Counted from the first letter of the stretch, positions 45,413 through 55,841 are shown. The stretch: DNA of 64,000 nt from Bacteroidota bacterium (GCA_024280115.1 JAJRQT010000202.1:1-64000), one strand, 5' to 3'. Notes: generated by a model not told the origin, from the letters alone. Numbers and translations are program-made.

Positions 45413-47848
45413 ATGAATTATACAAACGCCTTTTTCAAAACCCTCCTATTACTGCTCTTGATATCATTCTATCCGGAGATAGTAAAAAGCCAACAAATAA
45501 ATAAAGGTATATACAGTTTGGCTCCTGCTGACAGGTGGCAGGATGCTCTGATCAGCGGAAATGGTGAAATGGGCGTGTTGGTGTTTGGTGATCCGGAAAA
45601 CGAGCGTATAATTTTTAATCATGAATTCCTTTATGAACCTATCGGCAGTGCAAATGTAGAGCCGCCTAACATTGCTAAATATTTACCCCGGACCAGACAG
45701 CTTTTATACGAAGGAAAGTATGAGGAAGCTATCAATTATTCGATCGACATGGCGAGAAAAGAAGGGTTTTCTAAACTGCTATGGACAGACCCCTATCACC
45801 CGGCGCTTGTGATGAACATCAATCAACCGATATTCAAAAAGGTTAAAAACTTTAAGCGATCAATTGATTTTAAAAGCGGGGAAATTGTGGTGAGCTGGGA
45901 AGACAAAAAGCGTACCTACACCCGCCGTACTTTCGTGAGCAGGGCCGACAACCTTATCGTTCAGAAGTTGAGTGGAGATAAAATAAATTGCTCGATATCG
46001 CAAGATATGCAGGGAGCCAGGGCAAATGATTGGGCCACACTCAGGGAAATTTCCTACGGTATTGAAGAACCTATTGAATCTACGACATCCTCCTGGTTGA
46101 CATTCCGATTGAAGTATAAACTCAATGAGCGGGGTTATGAGGTAGTCACAAAGGTTATATTAAAAAATGGGAAAAGTGAAGTTGATAAAAATGTATTGAG
46201 CATTCAGGATGCCGATGAAGTATTGCTGATCAGCAGGATAATTCCTTTGGAGGATTTTGCCCAAAGCCAAATCGAATCTGCGAAAGATGAGATTGAACTT
46301 GCCGGTACCGACTACGAAGTTTTGCTAAAAAAACATGCTAAAATCCATGAAGAAATATTCAATCGTGTAGAATTTGATATTTATCCAAACGATGCTCCCC
46401 GGCATTCGGTGGAAGAATTAATTGCACTGCAAAATGATAAGCCGGATGTAATTAATCCTGAATTGTTAGAGGCGATGTTTAATATGGGCCGGTATGCCTT
46501 GTTATCGTCAAGTGGTAAAAACCCACCTAACCTGATGGGAATATGGAACGGCCAGTGGAGGCCTGCCTGGTCTGGTGATTTCACCACAGACGCAAATATC
46601 AATCTTCAGATTTCGTCAGCAAATATTGGCAACATGAAAGAAGCCATTATGAGCTACATGCTTTTGCTTGAGCGCATTTCCGGTGATTGGGAGATCAACG
46701 CAAGAAAACTCTACGGAACCCGCGGCTACCTTGCACCAACGCGTACTTCAGGCAGGCGTGGATTGCACTCGCATTTTAATGTCAGTTTCCCCGGACACTT
46801 CTGGCTTGCCGGCGCTGAATGGCTATTGTTGCCGTGCTACGAATATTACCAGGTTTCCGGCGATCGTGATTTTTTGGTGGTGCGTTTATTGCCCATGCTG
46901 GAAAAAACAGCCTTGTTCTTCGAAGATTTTCTGGTCGATGAAGATGAAAAGGGGCACCTCATTTTTGCCCCTTCCTATTCGCCAGAAAACCAGCCATTAA
47001 ACCAAAAAACGCAATCATCTGTTAATGCTGTGATGGACATTGCAGCAGCAAAAGAGGTGATTGCCAATTTAATTTCTATTTATAAAGAGTTGGATATAAA
47101 ACCGGGAAAGATCCGGAAATATCAGGACATGATTGCCAAAATGCCGCCCTACCTTATCAATGAAGATGGCGCGTTGAAGGAATGGGCGATAGATGATTTG
47201 GAAGATAATTATAATCACCGGCATGTGTCGCACCTGTATCCGGTTTGGCCCGGGCATGAGATCAATCCGGAAGATACCCCAGAACTTTTTGAAGCAGCTG
47301 TCATTGCCATGAACAAGAGGGGCAAGGGGAACATGTCTGCGCATGGCGTGATGCATTCAGCCTTGATCCGGGCGAGGCTAAAAATGCCGGAAGAGGTTTA
47401 TAAGAATACGCTTTTTTTGCTTACCAATGATTTCATTTACAATGGTATGTTTACTTCTCACAATCCAAGATTGCACATTTACAATTCAGATGCCCTATGC
47501 AGCTTGCCGGCGGTAATCCTCGAATCACTTATCTATTCCAAACCGGGGCAAATTGAAATTTTACCCGGATGGGATGAGCAAATGCCTGAAGGAAGAGTAA
47601 GTGGTGTGCCATGCCGGACCAATGCCATAGTTGATGAATTGTCATGGGACATGGTTAAAGGCCAGGTTGTAATAAAAATCACTTCCGGCAAAGATCAGGA
47701 TATTCAATTGATGCTTCGAAACCGGAATGGGAATTTGATTGAAAAAGTGTCAGGGCTTAATAGAAAGCTTATTGACGATGCCACAACTACTATTTCATTT
47801 AAGGCCGGAGAGACAAAGGAATTCAAAATTGAAATTGACAAGGAATAG
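45413..47848 (+). CDS. GH95-family alpha-L-fucosidase/galactosidase-like enzyme, divergent
   Basis: 811 residues with a Sec signal (ending VKSQ). GH95 features: GNGEMGVLVFGDPENERIIFN, ANINLQISSANIGN (N395, N397), the acid in APSYSPENQ (E525) and RHVSHLYPVWPG. The catalytic-base Asp aligns as D693, but the usual DGNFGG context is replaced by NSDALCSLPAVILESL. The common NYWPA after the Asn pair is also lost. The essential residues are present but the sugar pocket has probably changed, so fucosidase specificity is not assured. The GH35 gene begins at the next base after its stop, so the two are translationally coupled. Confidence 0.85.
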   Translation: MNYTNAFFKTLLLLLLISFYPEIVKSQQINKGIYSLAPADRWQDALISGNGEMGVLVFGDPENERIIFNHEFLYEPIGSANVEPPNIAKYLPRTRQLLYEGKYEEAINYSIDMARKEGFSKLLWTDPYHPALVMNINQPIFKKVKNFKRSIDFKSGEIVVSWEDKKRTYTRRTFVSRADNLIVQKLSGDKINCSISQDMQGARANDWATLREISYGIEEPIESTTSSWLTFRLKYKLNERGYEVVTKVILKNGKSEVDKNVLSIQDADEVLLISRIIPLEDFAQSQIESAKDEIELAGTDYEVLLKKHAKIHEEIFNRVEFDIYPNDAPRHSVEELIALQNDKPDVINPELLEAMFNMGRYALLSSSGKNPPNLMGIWNGQWRPAWSGDFTTDANINLQISSANIGNMKEAIMSYMLLLERISGDWEINARKLYGTRGYLAPTRTSGRRGLHSHFNVSFPGHFWLAGAEWLLLPCYEYYQVSGDRDFLVVRLLPMLEKTALFFEDFLVDEDEKGHLIFAPSYSPENQPLNQKTQSSVNAVMDIAAAKEVIANLISIYKELDIKPGKIRKYQDMIAKMPPYLINEDGALKEWAIDDLEDNYNHRHVSHLYPVWPGHEINPEDTPELFEAAVIAMNKRGKGNMSAHGVMHSALIRARLKMPEEVYKNTLFLLTNDFIYNGMFTSHNPRLHIYNSDALCSLPAVILESLIYSKPGQIEILPGWDEQMPEGRVSGVPCRTNAIVDELSWDMVKGQVVIKITSGKDQDIQLMLRNRNGNLIEKVSGLNRKLIDDATTTISFKAGETKEFKIEIDKE

Positions 47849-50125
47849 ATGATCAGATTTTTTTTCGTTATAATTTTATCTTTAGGATTCACGATTTCAT
47901 ACGCTCAGGAAAAAGTATATGAAATAGATCTTACACAGGAAACTGCCTTAATAAGATATGGCCATCTTGTACAACAGGCCACAAACTCGGATGGGGAAAC
48001 GCTGGATGTAAACAGTCGTTATTTTGTACGTAATGACAGACCCTGGTTCCCAGTCATGGGAGAATTTCATTATAACCGTTACCCGCATCAATATTGGGAA
48101 GAAGAGATCATTAAGATGAAAAGCGGGGGGCTGTCGATCGTGGCTACTTACGTGTTTTGGAACGCTCATGAAAACCCCAAAGGTTCATGGAATTGGGAAG
48201 ACAATCTGAACCTGAGGGAGTTCGTGCAACTGTGTCAAAAGCATGATATGTACGTTTGGTTGCGCATTGGCCCGTGGAGCCATGGAGAACAATTGCATGG
48301 AGGATTCCCTGAATGGATTCAGAAATTGCCTGGCAGAAGGTCAAATGATCCAAAGTATTTGAAGTATGCGAAAAGTTTGTACGAAGAAATAGGCATTCAA
48401 ACAAAAGGATTATTTTTTAAAGACGGAGGGCCGATTATTGGAACGCAGTTGGAAAACGAGTTTGCAAGTGGAGATCCGGATCATATTGGCACCTTGAAGC
48501 AAATGGCGTTTGACGCCGGAATCATTCCTGTTTACTTTACCATCACTGCGAATACGGTATTTCATGATCGTGAGTTTGAGGCGATTCCTTTGCAGGGAGC
48601 ATACCCTTATCGGGGTTGGGAAAAAGGCGGGGGTAAAGCGACCAAAGATTTTATTTATGCAAATGACCAATGGATTATGACAGACGCCCTGGGAAAAGTT
48701 TATTATGATGTAACTCAATATCCCAAGGGGTTGTGCGAACAGGGCTGCGGAAGCCAGATGACTTTTAAAAATCGCTTTACGGTAGAGCCCCATGTGGTAG
48801 AGGCACATTTACAAAACCAGATTGGGAGGGGAATGAACCAGATTGGATATTATATGTTTCAGGGTGGCACACAGATGCCTGGCCTGAAAGAACCCGGATA
48901 TCCTGAGTCCTATGATTTTCAAGCGCCTATCAGTGAGTTTGGATTATTAAGGCCATCCTATAAATATTTGAAAATACTACACCATTTCATCAATGATTTC
49001 GGCGCTGATTTAGCAGAGACATTTGTTTATGAACCCGAATATCCTGTATTGGATGAACAAAACATAGCACAATTGCGCTACATCGTTCGGGCTAAAGGAA
49101 ATAGTGGATTTGTTTTTCTCAACAACACGCAGGTGCGCATTCCGATGCCTGATAAACAGTTCAGGATAAAACTAAATGTAGAAAAGGGACCTATTGAATT
49201 TCCACGAAAGGAGCTGACATTGCAAGGTGAGACAAATGCAGTTCTACCTTTTAATTATAATCTCAATGGCATTTTGCTTAAATACGCAACCGCCCAGCCG
49301 GTAAGCCGATTTACAGTTGGCGATGAGCATATTTTGGTTTTAACAGAGGTGCGTGGAATGGACTTGGAACTTGCTTTTGATGCCTCTACAGTTGAGGAAA
49401 TTCAGGCTGAGCATTGGAAAATCGAGAAGGAGAATGGGATGATTTACCTTGTCCCTAAAGGAGAAATATACGATCCTGTGAAAATTATTGATATTGACGG
49501 GGGAGCTAGTCAAATTATTTTTCTTAGCCGCGAACAAGCAGAAAATTGCTGGCGAGTGAAAATTGGCGGGCAGGAGTCAATCGTGCTGACAGAAGCTGAT
49601 CTTTTGATTGATCAAGGTGAAATAGAATTCAGGCAATTAAATAATAGTTTGATTTCATTTGAAATTTTCCCAAGTCCCAACGTAAAATTAATGAACGATG
49701 AAATCGAATTGCTACCCACCAACAATGGGGAGTTTAAGATTGATTTAGAAGAAATAGAAATTGACCTTGAAATAAACCCAGGAGATGAGCCAACCGTCGA
49801 TGTGATGCTGCCGGATTTTTTGCCGACACAATTAGAAGATATTATCCTCAATATTGATTATTGGGGAGGAGGGGTAACGGCTACATTAAATGATAAGGTG
49901 GTGACAGATCACCTCCTCCACGGGCCCGGTTGGCAATTCGGACTTAAAAGGTATATCGCGCAAGGAAATAATGAAATACAATTTGAAATCCAGGACTGGT
50001 CTAAAAGTATCACAGGAATACCGGATGAGGTCGTAAAAGAAATAAAGGTAAATGGCTCAAAATTCAAAGAAATTAAAGCTATTCCCCAATATCGGGCAAA
50101 GATCTATTTTGGAGGCAGGCAATAA
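47849..50125 (+). CDS. GH35-family beta-galactosidase-like enzyme
   Basis: 758 residues with a Sec signal (ending SYAQ). The GH35 barrel shows MGEFHYNRYPHQYWEEEI, ATYVFWNAHENPKGSW, LRIGPWSHGEQLHGGFPEW and GTQLENEFASG (acid/base E204). The nucleophile is probably E297 in GLCEQGCG, 93 residues later. The GH35 block SYDFQAPISEFG follows. C-terminal jelly-roll-like domains continue to the end (WGGGVTATLNDKV, HGPGWQFGLKRY). Removal of beta-linked galactose exposed after fucose or alpha-galactose removal is the expected role. It abuts GH95 with no gap. The environment of E297 is unusual for the family (GWFDHWG-like context absent). Confidence 0.85.
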   Translation: MIRFFFVIILSLGFTISYAQEKVYEIDLTQETALIRYGHLVQQATNSDGETLDVNSRYFVRNDRPWFPVMGEFHYNRYPHQYWEEEIIKMKSGGLSIVATYVFWNAHENPKGSWNWEDNLNLREFVQLCQKHDMYVWLRIGPWSHGEQLHGGFPEWIQKLPGRRSNDPKYLKYAKSLYEEIGIQTKGLFFKDGGPIIGTQLENEFASGDPDHIGTLKQMAFDAGIIPVYFTITANTVFHDREFEAIPLQGAYPYRGWEKGGGKATKDFIYANDQWIMTDALGKVYYDVTQYPKGLCEQGCGSQMTFKNRFTVEPHVVEAHLQNQIGRGMNQIGYYMFQGGTQMPGLKEPGYPESYDFQAPISEFGLLRPSYKYLKILHHFINDFGADLAETFVYEPEYPVLDEQNIAQLRYIVRAKGNSGFVFLNNTQVRIPMPDKQFRIKLNVEKGPIEFPRKELTLQGETNAVLPFNYNLNGILLKYATAQPVSRFTVGDEHILVLTEVRGMDLELAFDASTVEEIQAEHWKIEKENGMIYLVPKGEIYDPVKIIDIDGGASQIIFLSREQAENCWRVKIGGQESIVLTEADLLIDQGEIEFRQLNNSLISFEIFPSPNVKLMNDEIELLPTNNGEFKIDLEEIEIDLEINPGDEPTVDVMLPDFLPTQLEDIILNIDYWGGGVTATLNDKVVTDHLLHGPGWQFGLKRYIAQGNNEIQFEIQDWSKSITGIPDEVVKEIKVNGSKFKEIKAIPQYRAKIYFGGRQ

Positions 50126-50177
50126 TTGAGCTTATTTAATTTGAAAACAAATAGATATCGCTACTGGAATCCGTTTA

Positions 50178-50208
50178 AATCCCCTTTAGAAAAGGGGGAA
50201 GGGGGATT
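50178..50208. repeat. Short CCCCTTTAG-core palindrome
   Basis: AAATCCCCTTTAGAAAAGGGG and a GGGGGATT tail form a hairpin with the recurrent core, but no clear long outer arms. The 258-bp gap 50126-50383 is otherwise empty. Confidence 0.5.
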
Positions 50209-50383
50209 GATGTTGAAAACCAACGAGTTATAATTAATTTCAATACTATTTTTGAAGAGGGAGTCTTTTTGAAGTTTGGTCAAAAAGTAGGTTTTATGTT
50301 GAATTGTGTTAGTAAAAAAATTGCTACATTTTACAAGGAACAAATAGTTAATAGTGAAAATTGGTCAGAAAAAAATATAACAT

Positions 50384-52774
50384 ATGAAAAATCAATTTAG
50401 AAAGATCAACCATTTCATTTCAGGATGTATTATTATCCTGATTAGCTTATGGCAAACGACAGCTACGGATGCGCAATCAACAGGTAACTTAAGTTTGTGG
50501 TATGACCAACCGGCCAAAGACTGGATGACGGAAGCATTGCCTATTGGCAATGGCTATATGGGGGCTATGTTTTTTGGCGGTGTCGATCAGGAAAGAATTC
50601 AGTTTACCGAAGGATCACTTTGGGCTGGCGGTCCAGGGGCAAGCAATGATTATAACTATGGAAATAGAGATGGCGCATGGAAATTCCTTGCTGAAGTTAG
50701 ACGATTACTTTCGGAATCAAAATTTGAAGAAGCCCATGCCCTGGCCAACAAAGAACTGAGCGGCATCACGCATAAAGTTAAAAATGGGCCGAATTTTGGT
50801 GACTATGGCGCGCAAGTGACTATGGGACATTTATTTATAAATGTTGAAAATACGGCGGGCGATATGTCCGACTACAAGCGTGAACTGGATATTGAGAATA
50901 GCATTGGCAAAGTGACATATACGCAAAATGGCGTTCAATTCAAAAGGATCTATTTTGCCAGCTATCCGGACAAGGTACTGGTGTACAGGCTGGAAAGTGA
51001 CCAGCCAGTTTCGTATTCAATAGTTTATAAATCTCCCCACGATGTGATTGACGAAACATTCAAGGATAATGTGTATTCATTTCATGGAAAATTGAAGGAT
51101 AATGGGATGGAATATGAGACAAGGGTTAAGGTGGAAACGGATGGAAAGGTTAATTATGAAAATGGAAAGGTAATGATTGCTGACGCGGGGATTGTCAATT
51201 TGTACCATACGGCATCGACAGGATATGTGATGAAATATCCGGACTATAATGGCAATGATTTCAAAAGCGACCTTGATAAAATATTACAATTAATAGAATC
51301 GAAAAGTTACGATGATTTGTTGCAAAACCATCAACAGGATTATCGCAGTCTTTTCACGAGGGTAAACTTTGATTTAGGAGGTGAAAGTCGCGATGACTTG
51401 CCGACCGACAAAAGATTGGTGGCTTCTTATGAAGGAAATCCTGACTTGCAACTTGAGCAATTATACTTTCAATATAGTCGGTATTTGATGATTTCCTCTT
51501 CCCGGCCTGGCTCGATGCCGATGAACCTTCAGGGCAAATGGAACCAAAGCATGGATCCGCCATGGGCCTGTGATTATCACATGAATATCAATCAGCAGAT
51601 GCTGTATTGGCCAGCAGAGGTCACCAATCTATCCGAATGTCATTTGCCATTGTTCGATTATATGGAAAGCCTGGTGGAGCCAGGTAAGATTACCGCAAAA
51701 GAGCATTTCAACACGCGGGGATGGGTGGTAAATTCGATGAATAATGCCTATGGATATACTGCTCCGGGCTGGGGCTTGCCCTGGGGATATTTCCCCGGAG
51801 GCGCCGCATGGCTTTGCCAGCATTTGTGGGAACATTATGATTTTACGAGGGATGAGGGGTTTTTATCGGAGACAGCCTATCCTATGATGAAAGAAGCTGC
51901 TTTGTTTTGGATCGACTACCTTACGGAGGATGAAAATGGGTATTTAGTCTCTGTTCCATCTTACTCACCGGAGCATGGCGGAATTTCACAGGGGGCGTCA
52001 ATGGATCATCAAATGGCCTGGGACCTATTAACCAATTGTGTAAAAGCTTGCGACATCCTGGATATCGATCATGAGTTCAGGGTCAAAGCCATGGAAATAA
52101 GGGATAAAATTTTGCCTCCGGAAATTGGGAGATGGGGGCAATTGCAGGAATGGAAGGAAGATGTGGACGACCCTAAGAATACCCACAGGCATGTGTCGCA
52201 CTTATATGCCTTGTATCCCGGAAACCAGATTTCGGTAGAGAAAACACCAGATTTGGCTGAGGCCACCAAGGTAAGCCTTAATGCACGGGGAGATGAAGGA
52301 ACGGGTTGGTCGCTGGCATGGAAAGTAAACTTTTGGGCGAGGTTGAAAGATGGCGACCGGGCGTATAAACTTTTTAAACGGCTCATGAAACCAACGGCTG
52401 TTCAGGGTACAAAAATGGAAGGGGGAGGAGGGACCTATCCCAATTTACTGTGTGCTCACCCTCCTTTTCAGCTCGACGGAAACATGGGGGGAAGTGCTGG
52501 GATGGCTGAATTACTGGTGCAATCACATACGGGAATTATAGAATTGCTTCCGGCGCTGCCGTCTGCTTGGAAGAATGGAAATGTAACAGGACTCAAGGCC
52601 AGGGGAGGTTTTGAAATTGATTTGGAATGGGAAGATGAAAAACTCACCACAGCCATGATCAAATGCAAAGCTCCCGGCGATTGTACAGTGAAATATAAAG
52701 ACAAACAAAAGTCATTCTCCATGAAAGCCGGTGAAGAAATCACATTAAATTCGGAGTTAATAAAGCAAAACTAA
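50384..52774 (+). CDS. GH95 alpha-L-fucosidase-family enzyme
   Basis: 796 residues with a Sec signal (ending TDAQS). All GH95 hallmarks are canonical: LWYDQPAKDWMTEALPIGNG at the N-terminus, MNLQGKWNQSMDPPWACDYH, MNINQQMLYWPAEV (N401, N403), VPSYSPEHGG (acid E530), RHVSHLYALYPGNQI and FQLDGNMGGSAGMAELLVQSH (D698). Family knowledge: inverting alpha-1,2-L-fucosidases use these Asn, Glu and Asp residues; some members are alpha-L-galactosidases. Length and order are typical. It is the best-conserved of the four GH95-type proteins here. It converges with the ferredoxin reductase gene 39 bp beyond its stop. Confidence 0.93.
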   Translation: MKNQFRKINHFISGCIIILISLWQTTATDAQSTGNLSLWYDQPAKDWMTEALPIGNGYMGAMFFGGVDQERIQFTEGSLWAGGPGASNDYNYGNRDGAWKFLAEVRRLLSESKFEEAHALANKELSGITHKVKNGPNFGDYGAQVTMGHLFINVENTAGDMSDYKRELDIENSIGKVTYTQNGVQFKRIYFASYPDKVLVYRLESDQPVSYSIVYKSPHDVIDETFKDNVYSFHGKLKDNGMEYETRVKVETDGKVNYENGKVMIADAGIVNLYHTASTGYVMKYPDYNGNDFKSDLDKILQLIESKSYDDLLQNHQQDYRSLFTRVNFDLGGESRDDLPTDKRLVASYEGNPDLQLEQLYFQYSRYLMISSSRPGSMPMNLQGKWNQSMDPPWACDYHMNINQQMLYWPAEVTNLSECHLPLFDYMESLVEPGKITAKEHFNTRGWVVNSMNNAYGYTAPGWGLPWGYFPGGAAWLCQHLWEHYDFTRDEGFLSETAYPMMKEAALFWIDYLTEDENGYLVSVPSYSPEHGGISQGASMDHQMAWDLLTNCVKACDILDIDHEFRVKAMEIRDKILPPEIGRWGQLQEWKEDVDDPKNTHRHVSHLYALYPGNQISVEKTPDLAEATKVSLNARGDEGTGWSLAWKVNFWARLKDGDRAYKLFKRLMKPTAVQGTKMEGGGGTYPNLLCAHPPFQLDGNMGGSAGMAELLVQSHTGIIELLPALPSAWKNGNVTGLKARGGFEIDLEWEDEKLTTAMIKCKAPGDCTVKYKDKQKSFSMKAGEEITLNSELIKQN

Positions 52775-52813
52775 GATTCTGATATCCTGAATAGAAGACT
52801 TGAAAAATTTACT

Positions 52814-53626
52814 CTACCAACTTTCAATATGAACTTGCCCCGGGATTTTCCGTGAATGCTCAACAAAACCATCCTCGTTTAAAATTTCTAACATGGCAGA
52901 TGTCATTCCCGGATTTCCGCATAAAAATATGTGCGTGTTGTCTGGAGTTGGTTTGAATCCCCACATTTTCTCCATTGCCCCATCTTTCCAAATATCCTGG
53001 ATAAATCGCGTATCTCCATGCCATCCTGCCGGTTCCTTTTCCGGCATTAAAATAGTTGGCAGATAGGTGAATTTCTCGGACATACTTTCTATGAGGGTCA
53101 GCTCGGAAGAATAGCCTAAATCCCATGAGTTCGCAGCGCCGTGGATTACGGCCAGTTTTCCAATACCTTTTTGCAAAGCATTGGAGCGAATCATACTAAT
53201 ATATGGCGCGACACCGGTTCCGGTAGCCACCAATACGATATTATTGCCTTTGGGCACTTCATCCAGGGTGAACATCCCTGCTGTTTTTTTGCCCATTTCT
53301 ATGCGGTCTCCGATCTGGAGATTGAAGATCCTTGGTGTAAGCGCACCGGAATGTACGATAGTAATATAAAATTCAATGTATTCTTTTAATACCGAAGAGG
53401 AGGCGATAGAATACATCCGCCTGATGATTTTTCCGGGTTTATACTCCTTTTCTTCAGGAGCTGAGTCTGCAATTCTCGAAGCTGATGCAGGAAGTCCAAG
53501 TGAGATAAATTGTCCTGCAGTAAATTGGGGAAGTTCCCATGAATCCGGTTTTACCCGGACAATTTTCATCATTGGAGAAACTTGCATAATTTGTGTAACA
53601 ACGCTGTTTAGCTTTTTATCCTCCAT
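52814..53626 (-). CDS. Ferredoxin/flavodoxin--NADP(+) reductase
   Basis: About 270 residues from the ATG at 53626; an upstream in-frame start would add 21 atypical residues. FAD-binding motif RRMYSIASS (about 69-77) and NADP-binding LVATGTGVAPYISM (about 132-145), then HGAANSWDLGY, IFLCGNPGM and the C-terminal HIESW. It is a cytoplasmic flavoprotein passing electrons between NADPH and ferredoxin or flavodoxin. It is on the opposite strand and is a housekeeping-type gene inside the glycan locus, with no evident functional tie to its neighbours. Confidence 0.9.
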   Translation of the reverse strand: MEDKKLNSVVTQIMQVSPMMKIVRVKPDSWELPQFTAGQFISLGLPASASRIADSAPEEKEYKPGKIIRRMYSIASSSVLKEYIEFYITIVHSGALTPRIFNLQIGDRIEMGKKTAGMFTLDEVPKGNNIVLVATGTGVAPYISMIRSNALQKGIGKLAVIHGAANSWDLGYSSELTLIESMSEKFTYLPTILMPEKEPAGWHGDTRFIQDIWKDGAMEKMWGFKPTPDNTHIFLCGNPGMTSAMLEILNEDGFVEHSRKIPGQVHIESW

Positions 53627-53948
53627 AAATTTCCATCTTAAAAATAACTCTATACGGGTCAAAAAAATGTAATCCGACCATCTTTGCAATATTAAACATT
53701 ATGACAAATTGATTTTAACAAAATCATAATTTTGTTCTTGGTTTTTTTAATTGCCTATCTCCATTGGCAGTGATTATACATGATCTAAATATTATAGTGG
53801 CATGGATTTATATACAAATTGAAAATTCACTACAGGAATCATATTCAGTATCAGTAGTTTTGGTGATTTCAATAAAACTTATTGAAATTTTTTCTATAAA
53901 ATCCAGTGGTGTATTTTCACATATCAATTATTTCCAACAATAAAATCT
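53627..53948. other. 322-bp divergent intergenic region
   Basis: Separates the divergent ferredoxin reductase and GH110-type genes, so it must hold both promoters. TAGTTTTG at 53855-53862 and TAATTTTG at 53727-53734 match the -7 consensus on the plus strand, but neither has a TTTG at the right distance upstream. I cannot support a specific site. Confidence 0.4.
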
Positions 53949-55808
53949 ATGAAATATACCCGGAGTCTCATTCTTACCTTTTTATTAATAAACGTCTTTT
54001 CTTACTCGATTGCGGTAGATTATGATACCATTAGAATATCCGATTTTAATATTCAAGCCAATAGTCGAGTAAATGCTACAATGGCGATGAGGAAAGCGAT
54101 TTTGAAAGCGCAAAAGGTTAATAATCCAATTATAATATTTGAAAAAGGAAGATATGATTTCTGGCCACAATACAGCGAAGAAAGAGATTATTATGAATCC
54201 AATACCACGGATATAAATCCAAAAAGACTCGCTATTCTAATCGAAGATTTTGATAACCTGACCATTGATGGAGGCGGAGCAGATTTTGTTTTTCATGATA
54301 GAATTCAACCTGTCACCTTGGATCATAGTTCAAACATTAAAATTCGAAACTTTACTATCGACTGGGATATTCCATTGACTGCACAAGCAGAGGTAATGGA
54401 AATTGAGGATAATTTCATATTGCTTAAAATAAATAAATTGGAATCTCCATATATCATTGAAAATGACCGATTAATATTTGTGGGCGAGGGATGGAAAAGC
54501 GGTATCTGGGGGATTATGGAAATCGAAAGAGAATCCAGGCTAATTGCTCCTTACACAGGAGATAGTGGTTGCTGCGGAAGGGGATGGGATAAAGCTGTAG
54601 CCGAAGAGGTTGAACCCGGTTTGGTGAAGATCAATAAGCCATTTGGATTGCAAAGGCCGGAAAAAGGTAACTTTCTTATTCTACGTCACAAGAAAAGAGA
54701 TCATGCGGGGATGTTCTTTTTCCATAGTAAAAATATTGAAGTAGCAAATGTGAATATTTATCATACTGCCGGACTTGGCATTCTATCTCAGTTTTCTGAA
54801 AATATCAGTATGGACAATGTGAAGATGATTCCAAACCCGGATAAAAACAGGTACCTGAGCGGTCATGATGATGGGTTTCATTTTTCAAATTGCAAGGGGC
54901 AGATTAATATAACGAATTGTGAATTTGCCGCCCTGATGGATGATCCGGTAAATATCCATGGAACAAGTGTACGCATCATTGAGAAATTGACTCCAAACAA
55001 GCTTTTGTGCAGGTTTGTACATCACCAAACCATCGGACTCGACTGGGCAAGACAAGATGAAACCATTGGGTTTATTCAAAGTAACACCATGGAGACCATT
55101 GCTATAGGGCAGGTAGTTGGTTTTAAACCAATATCAAAGGAAGATTTTGAAATTACATTTGATGATGAAATCCCCCGTGGAATTAAATCCGGCGATGCAT
55201 TGGAAAACCTGACCTGGACTCCGGATGCCTATATTGCTGATAATAAGTTTATGAGTAATCGGGCAAGGGGAATTTTGGTTTCTACACCTGGAAAGGTGGT
55301 GATTGAAGGAAATTATTTTGAGTCGAGTGGATCGGCGATACTCATAGCGGGTGATGCCAATAATTGGTATGAAACCGGGGCCGTTAAAGATATCCTCATT
55401 AGAAATAATGTTTTTGCAGATCCATGCCTCACCTCTATGTATCAATTTTCTGAAGGAATAATTAGCATATTTCCAGAAATACCAAACCCTGAATTGGCGA
55501 AAAATAAGTACCATAAAAATATCCGAATTGAAGATAATGAATTTCATCCTTTTGACTTTCCGGTGCTTTATGCCAGATCTGTTGACGGTCTGGTTTTTAA
55601 GGGTAATACATTGATCAGGAGCAATCGTTTCAAACCATACCATAGGAGAAAATATTCCTTTAGTTTTGAGTATTGTGAAAATGTGCAAATATCCAATAAT
55701 ACGTTCTCTGAAGATATTCTGGGTAGAAACGTATCTGTTACCGGAATGAAAAAAAGTAATTATAAAATTAGCAAAGATCAAAAATTGAAAATCGAGCATT
55801 CCAAATAA
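53949..55808 (+). CDS. GH110-type alpha-1,3-galactosidase (right-handed beta-helix)
   Basis: 619 residues with a Sec signal (ending SIAV). The body is a right-handed parallel beta-helix with GH110-like order: RLAILIEDFDNLTIDGGGAD, IKIRNFTIDWDIP, GILSQFSENISMDNVKM, GHDDGFHFSNCKGQI, AALMDDPVNIHGT and FVHHQTIGLDWARQ. The three catalytic-type Asp residues are D308, D331 and D332, with the 23/24-residue spacing expected for GH110. The family removes terminal alpha-1,3-galactose, as in blood-group B and linear B antigens. It stands alone on the plus strand after the divergent reductase and precedes a GH95-like lipoprotein. Substrate is inferred from the family. Confidence 0.85.
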   Translation: MKYTRSLILTFLLINVFSYSIAVDYDTIRISDFNIQANSRVNATMAMRKAILKAQKVNNPIIIFEKGRYDFWPQYSEERDYYESNTTDINPKRLAILIEDFDNLTIDGGGADFVFHDRIQPVTLDHSSNIKIRNFTIDWDIPLTAQAEVMEIEDNFILLKINKLESPYIIENDRLIFVGEGWKSGIWGIMEIERESRLIAPYTGDSGCCGRGWDKAVAEEVEPGLVKINKPFGLQRPEKGNFLILRHKKRDHAGMFFFHSKNIEVANVNIYHTAGLGILSQFSENISMDNVKMIPNPDKNRYLSGHDDGFHFSNCKGQINITNCEFAALMDDPVNIHGTSVRIIEKLTPNKLLCRFVHHQTIGLDWARQDETIGFIQSNTMETIAIGQVVGFKPISKEDFEITFDDEIPRGIKSGDALENLTWTPDAYIADNKFMSNRARGILVSTPGKVVIEGNYFESSGSAILIAGDANNWYETGAVKDILIRNNVFADPCLTSMYQFSEGIISIFPEIPNPELAKNKYHKNIRIEDNEFHPFDFPVLYARSVDGLVFKGNTLIRSNRFKPYHRRKYSFSFEYCENVQISNNTFSEDILGRNVSVTGMKKSNYKISKDQKLKIEHSK

Positions 55809-55841
55809 TGTGCCTACTTAGATCGTAAAAAAATATTGAAT

